Part shown: piece after piece, positions 58,800 through 64,000 of the stretch | How the letters are laid out: each line of letters starts with the position of its first letter | Numbering within the stretch: position 1 is the first letter of the stretch | Assembly (NCBI RefSeq): GCF_019393635.1 | Contig: NC_057866.1 | Location: 230,033,359-230,097,358, forward strand | Direction of reading: 5' to 3' | Origin: Dromiciops gliroides | Lineage: Eukaryota; Chordata; Mammalia; Microbiotheria; Microbiotheriidae | DNA: 64,000 bases | Notes under the pieces: model-generated | What the model was told of the DNA's origin: nothing | The model's database searches: none | The model's input: the letters and a program-made list of their open reading frames with translations, nothing else | Program-made: the position numbers and the translations under genes

Positions 58800-60150
58800 T
58801 TTAAATGAAAGACAATGGTCAAACCCATAAATATTGATGAGGTCACTTTAGAGGGAAGAGCACCCAGGACAGAAATGTGAGATACATGGGAGTGGGATAG
58901 ATGATGATTCAGCAAAGACAATTGATGAGGGATGGCCAGAAGAGTAAGAGGATGAATAAGAGAAATAAGGAACTTGAAAGCCCAGGGAAGAGAAAGTATT
59001 TCATAGAAGAAGGTGACCAACAGCATCAAATGCTAAACAGAAGTCAAGAAGGGAGAGGTCTGAAAAGAAGCCACCAGGTTTAGCAATTAAAATATAGTTA
59101 ATAGGTACAGCTAGGTATTGCAATGGATAGAGCACTGGCCCTGGATTTGGGGGGACCTGAGTTCAAATCCAGCCTCAGACACTTGACACTTAACTAGCTG
59201 TGTGACCTTGGGCAAGTCACTTGACCCCAATCGTCTCATCAAAAAAAAAAAAGAGAGAGAGAGAGTTAATAACCTTGGAGGGAACAATTCATGTTGTAAG
59301 TAGTTGAGAAGTTAATGAGAGAAAAATGGAGGTGTTTCCTATTCATTTGATTATAAAAAGGGAGAAAACATAGGGACAAGTGAATGATTTTTGAGAATGG
59401 AAAATACCTAGGAGTATTTGGAGGCAGCAGAAAACTAGTCCAGGGAAGGGTTGAGGGGGGAGGACTGTGGCAGGTACTAGCCAGAAAAACAAGATGGCAT
59501 CAAAGCAAATGCAGAAGATTTGTCCCTGATGAGTAGTTCCCTTGTAATTGGAGAATGGAACAGAAGAGATGATGGGTGATGATGTCAATGGATTTTGAGA
59601 TATAAGAAAGGAAAAACAGAGGGAATGGAATGCAGGGACTCCATTTTCTCAGGAAAGTATAAGGGAAAGGCCTCTGCTGAAGGGGAAAGGGAGTAGTGTG
59701 AGAGGCTTGAGGAGAGGGGAGAAAGTTTGATATAGCCACTCTGTGTAGTGCTGTAGAATCAATTAAGGAAGGATAAAAGGGTTTCCTTGCTATAATGAGT
59801 GCAATGTAGAAATGAGAAAAACCTATATTTGTAATGGACTCTATTAGCATGGTTGTCTGAATTCCTCCATGGCTGTGTGGCATATGAAGAGGGAGCATAA
59901 TAAGGGTTGAAGTTAAGAAAGGATGAATGGGTACATGATAAGATGGCAAGGGGATTAAGCACAGAGGAGCATGTGGGGTTGAACTGGTTAAGTATATGGT
60001 CAGAATTGAAAAAGGAGGAAAGAGAAGCCAGAGCAGAGGTGACAGCCAGGGAGAACCCTGAGGGATAGAGGGATTGGCGGTCAATTTTAGGGAGAGTTGG
60101 AAGGATAAGAACCGGCCTGATCTTTTCATCTGATCTCCATCATAGACCCA
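58800..60150 (-). repeat. Long L2 fragment, minus strand
   Basis: Plus-strand phrases in reversed L2 order: 'gaccaacagcatcaaatgct' (complement of the AFDTVDH region at 59011), 'agaagtcaagaagggagagg', 'gtttagcaattaaaatat', 'ttgtaatggactctattagc'. A SINE splits it at 59104-59247. A 209-codon open stretch on the minus strand (59500-60129) falls in the region before the RT box, so it may be a leftover of L2 ORF2, but no motif confirms the frame. Confidence 0.78.
59104..59247 (+). repeat. Short marsupial SINE inside L2
   Basis: A diverged short SINE ('ggtacagctaggtattgcaa' head, 'gctgtgtgaccttgggcaag', A-run tail with GA units). The short flank agttaata occurs on both sides (about 59096-59103 and 59262-59269). 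Confidence 0.8.
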
Positions 60151-60330
60151 TGAAGGGAGAGCCCCATGGAGAGTTCAAGTAATGGTTAGAGAAATGTGTA
60201 TTCCCTTTGTCTGTTCATAGTGATGGAGAGATGACTTTTTTCCTCTTGTTTGGTTCAAGATTTTTCCTCTTTGCAGTAAGAAAGGTAGGATTGTGTTAAC
60301 TATTGATAATTCTTATTAGTGTTGATGGGA
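60151..60330. other. Unassigned
   Basis: No recognised feature. Confidence 0.4.
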
Positions 60331-60580
60331 AGTAAGGTAGTGCAGTTGAGAGCCAAATATAAGGAAGACTCATCTTCCTGAGTTCAAATTTGGCCTCAGA
60401 AATTTAGTAGCTTGTGATCCTGGACAAGTCACTTAATCCTGCTTGTCTCAGTTTCATTTGTAAAAAGAGCTGGAGAAGGAAATGGCAAACCACTTCAGTA
60501 TATTTGCCAAAAAATAAATTAACACTCAAATGGGGTCATGAAGAGTCAGACACAACTGAAAAACAACTGAACAACAACCA
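60331..60580 (+). repeat. MAR1-type long SINE
   Basis: Head degraded; then 'gagttcaaatttggcctcag', 'tggagaaggaaatggcaaac', 'aaatggggtcatgaagagtc' and 'gacacaactgaaaaacaact' give the full tail. Confidence 0.88.
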
Positions 60581-61009
60581 ATTTATGTTGATAATTGCAG
60601 CATCAGCATTTAACCAGACAAAAGGTGGAGAAAAAGAAGTGAATAGATACAGACTATGGAGGATCTTAGTTTGGGGAGTATGGAGAACACCTAGACAATA
60701 AAAGCTTCAGTATAGCCACAAAAATAATTTTATAAAAACTATGGAAAGAAGTAAAAATTAGCTCACTATTCTAATAGGAGGGGGACCCCATGACAACATC
60801 CTCATGGAAGGTGCCAACTGGATGGGGAGTTCTCAACATGATGGGTTTGATCTGGTTAGAAAGCCCAATTTTATAGGCTAGAGCATAACTTTTGTAATAT
60901 GAAATTGAGTTATTTGGGACCAGATCAGGAATTGACTCATTTGTTTTTGCACGAACTAAATTTACTCTTTGTATGCTTTCCCTTCCCTACCCAGGGAGTC
61001 ATCCCATAT
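60581..61009. other. Unassigned
   Basis: Old DNA with no recognised repeat or gene. Confidence 0.5.
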
Positions 61010-61495
61010 AACAAATAAATTTTAAGAAGAAAAAGAGGAAGAAGAGAAGAAAATCAATAAATCTGACCAATATATACAATATTCCACATCCATAGACCTC
61101 CCCACACCTCTGAAAAGGAGTAAGGGGAGGCATCTTTTCATATTTCTTCTCCATGGTCAAACATGGTCTTTGTAGTTCTCAATATTCATTTTCATTTGGT
61201 CTGGTGTTGCTGATTTACATTGTTGTGGTAATCGTGTGTATCGTTCTCTTGATTTTGCTTACTTCACTTTGTATCGGCATTTTTCACGCTTCTCTGTATT
61301 CATTATATTTGTGTACTACAATTTGTTTGGCCGTTCTCCAATGGATGGATATCTACTTTTTTAAAAAATTCTGTACAACCACAAAAAAAAGCTGCTTCCA
61401 TAAATATGTTTATATTTACAGATATTTCCTTATTGTTACTGACCTCCTTGAGGTATAGACCTATTGATGAGATCCATGGGTACTGATTTTTAGCC
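61010..61495 (-). mobile_element. Old L1 3' fragment, minus strand
   Basis: 'gtgtactacaatttgtttgg', 'cgttctccaatggatggata' and 'tgacctccttgaggtataga' are the reversed 3' end of L1 ORF2, as at 3.5-3.7 kb. The AT-rich part before it is the 3' UTR. Confidence 0.7.
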
Positions 61496-61731
61496 ATTTT
61501 ATTTGCTTAATTCTAAATTCAGCAATTGCACAATAGGTATCACCCAATGGTTTAGCACTTGGATATCATACAAAAGACAAATGAGGTAGTTCTAGTGCTT
61601 GGATTCACCTCTGAAACCAAGAGAGACCTTTTATTCAATCTGTCTTTAAATAAACACATCAACAAAATTTCCTTTTTGGCACTCTCGAAAACAACCAAGC
61701 ATTCTCTATCAGTCTAGCTTAGGTTGTTGTT
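61496..61731. other. Unassigned
   Basis: No recognised feature. Confidence 0.4.
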
Positions 61732-61985
61732 GATGTTGTTGGTTTTCAGTCATTTTCAGTCATGTCTGACTCTTCATGAGCCCATTTTGGGTTTTCTTTG
61801 CAAAGATACTGAAGTGGTTTGCCATTTCCTTCTCTAGGTCATTTTACAGCTGAAGAAACTGAAACAAACAGAGATAAGTGACTTGGCCAGGGTCACATAG
61901 CTAGTAAGTGTCTGATACAGGATTTCAGTTCAGGAAGTTTGCTCTTCCTGACTCCAGACCCCAAAACTCCACTGTGCACAATCTG
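61732..61985 (-). repeat. MAR1-type long SINE, minus strand
   Basis: Starts with the reversed tail 'gttttcagtcattttcagtc' and 'atgtctgactcttcatgagc', then 'gaagtggtttgccatttcct', and ends near 'tcttcctgactccagacc'. Confidence 0.88.
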
Positions 61986-63665
61986 CACAATAATCTAGTT
62001 TATGACTCATGCAGATTTAGTAGCTTAACTTTTTTACCTTTAACTTGAGTTCGTATTGGTAGAACACAAGGATCAGAGGCATTTTAGTCTTTTAAATTAT
62101 TGCTTTTTGTTTCTGTTCCAAATATGTGCACAGATCTGGGTCTTGCTGTCCTAGCCAAATTCAATGATCCTCTGTCCTCATACTTTATTCTATTTCCCCC
62201 CAGCCTTAATGATCTCAAAGAACACTATCCTAGAATAGCCATAAGAAAATGACCAGGAAAAATGAGCTTCATTTAAGGGGGTTTGCCCTGGCCAACATGC
62301 CACTTCCTGGTCAAATGGAATGTGGCAGGGTGAAGAGAAAATAAATACAATCTCTTCCAATACTGTAGCTGTAAAGCATCATTACCAAAATAGACAAACT
62401 GCTTCACAAGTGAATGACTCTGAAAGCCCACACCAAACAAGAGCTCTAGCCATGTAACTTGGACTTTATAGACCACCCCTGGAAGAGAAATAAACAAACA
62501 CAATTGAGGCTTAATTTGAAGATCTATATTAATTAGTTCCACATGTCAGCAACCTGCTGGTTGGAAACACAAGCATGATGTTCTTGAAATAACCTACTGC
62601 CTCTGGTTTTCAGCTGATTAGTAAATATTTTGAGTTTGGGGTCCATTATTATATATCTACTATGGCTATAACCTCCAACTCTGTGTTCTCAACTCTATCT
62701 TAATTTTTAAATAATTTTTTTAAATTAGAATAAAAATAGTGGATGATAACACTTAGTTATGGAAGGTTTAATTATAAAACTGAGTCAGATTAGAAGATTG
62801 CGGGTCAGATTCACCGCCTCACCTGCTTTTTCTCCTCTCCATTTTTTACCTCTACTAAAAAAGCAGGAATATCTGGAAGCAGGAACTGAGTTGCAAATAA
62901 ATAATTTTGAATATTTAACATCTCTGAAAATGTCATCTAAGAAGTAATATTAACCTACTGTGATTGTTGCTTCCCTTCCAGGATTGCCCCCCCTCCCCTT
63001 TCTCCCCTAGCTTTCAAGATGTAACATGAATCCCAACTCCTCCAGGAAACTTTTCTAGCCTATTTGAGGTCTTATTGCTCTTCTCTGAGTACCTCTTACT
63101 CATTTGCTATTTTATACACTTGATCATTTGTTTTAACTGCCTTGTCTCTTGGATCAATGATTTGTATAACCACCAATTTAATGCAAATACTAGGAAAGAT
63201 TGAATGAGGGGGTGTATATTTGTAAAGAGAAGAATGAATGTTAAGATAAGAAATAAGATTGTGTGTTTGGACATATTATGGTATAACATATATACTTTGC
63301 AATTTATACTCTATACTGTATGAGAAGGCTAAGCACATTAAAAATGAAGAATTGCAAAAGAGAAGTAGGAGCCCAAGGACAACATCACAGAAATGTATGA
63401 CCAGAAAGGACAGGTCAGTCACATAGTGAGAATTAAGGAGAACCAGTAGAGATTCTGCTAGCTCCATAGCTATGAATAGCTCAGATATGAAATGTCAAGA
63501 GACTGAGAGATGGGTCCCCACCTTGTTGGAAGGGCCTTCTGTGGTACATTTACAGGAGGATATGCACAAGAAATTACCCACGATGGACAGATTTTCATGG
63601 GTCATAATCTGTATCAACAGAGGGAGAACCTGTATTGACAAGATCAAAGTCTTTAGACTGTCATT
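61986..63665. other. Unassigned unique-looking DNA
   Basis: No nameable repeat and no credible gene. A weak L2-like phrase ('ttcaagatgtaacatgaatc...ctccaggaaacttttctagc') lies near 63010-63060. Confidence 0.45.
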
Positions 63666-63795
63666 TAAACTTTTAATACTATTACATAATTTATATAAGC
63701 TTATTTATTATAAACTAATTTATTATAAAATTTATATAAAATTATTACTATTATACAATTTATATAAAATTTTAATACTATATAATTACAGATAA
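63666..63795. repeat. AT-rich low-complexity tract with internal duplication
   Basis: Units such as 'aatttatataa', 'attattactatta' and 'attataaa' recur with near symmetry for about 130 bases. The 107-codon frame that ends here is produced by this tract. Confidence 0.75.
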
Positions 63796-64000
63796 GAAGA
63801 TACAGATTAATGAATCAATAAATGTTTATAAAACATCAAGAAAATCCCTACATTTATATAAATCTGTATGCATCTTATGTATGCATACATATGTACATAA
63901 ACATTCATGGATGTGTGTATATATGTATGTTCCTAAAGAATGCTCTATCTCTGTTAATGCCAAGCTGATTACCATTTCGCTTTTGTCTAGTCAAGTTTCA
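63796..64000. other. Unassigned
   Basis: AT-rich with a minor 'tatgtatgcatacatatgta' simple repeat. Nothing else. Confidence 0.4.

Noticed and set aside
1..64000. CRISPR array, operon or bacterial-type system
   Set aside because: No regularly spaced direct repeats, no operons and no prokaryotic codon pattern; all features are mammalian retrotransposons.
1..64000. tRNA genes suggested by B-box-like gttcaaatc motifs
   Set aside because: The motifs sit inside SINE copies, with no cloverleaf and no A box at tRNA spacing that I could fold.

Overview
This window looks like ordinary AT-rich, CpG-poor mammalian DNA with no functional protein-coding gene. It is almost entirely interspersed repeats. 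A very common short SINE begins near 'ggggcagctaggtgg', has a B-box-like 'gttcaaatc', and continues through 'agctgtgtgaccctgggcaa'. It occurs with longer MIR/MAR1-type SINEs, marsupial-style L1s whose 5' end is 'gccaagatggcag', and many L2 relics. That mix points to a marsupial, probably an Australian lineage. This is inference from repeat content; the species cannot be named from the sequence alone.

Layout. From 3.4 to 13.1 kb lies a decayed minus-strand L1. Its 5' UTR and ORF1 start at about 13.1 kb, the inter-ORF spacer is at 7.6-8.35 kb, and ORF2 is at 3.4-7.0 kb. It has been broken by several later insertions: three SINEs or retrocopies, and a plus-strand ORF1 element (8.35-11.8 kb). That ORF1 element itself received a 5'-truncated PSMD2 processed pseudogene (8.48-9.70 kb) and a SINE. 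From 13.4 to 20 kb there are two LTR-like pieces, two 5'-truncated young L1 3' ends, an L2 and nested SINEs. At 19.9-22.2 kb an inverted duplication of about 150 bp, roughly 97% identical, brackets 2 kb of older repeats. A nearly complete ORF1-only (HAL1-like) element with an 18-bp perfect target-site duplication occupies 26.74-30.72 kb. A 3' fragment sharing its unusual ORF2-less junction is at 34.5-35.4 kb. Sequence from 35 to 51 kb is mostly old L2, MIR and RTE-like relics with a few SINEs. At 51.85-53.89 kb a second, differently built ORF1-only element lies on the minus strand inside a split SINE. The remainder (54-64 kb) holds L1, L2, SINEs and unremarkable DNA.

No genes act together here. 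The interest lies in retrotransposon architecture: two kinds of L1 derivative without ORF2, one apparently multiplying as a family and carrying an antisense SINE inside it, an ORF1 coiled coil built from 63-bp repeats, and a recent inverted duplication. Repeat family names are recalled from pattern, not from a database search. Boundaries without a target-site duplication are approximate.
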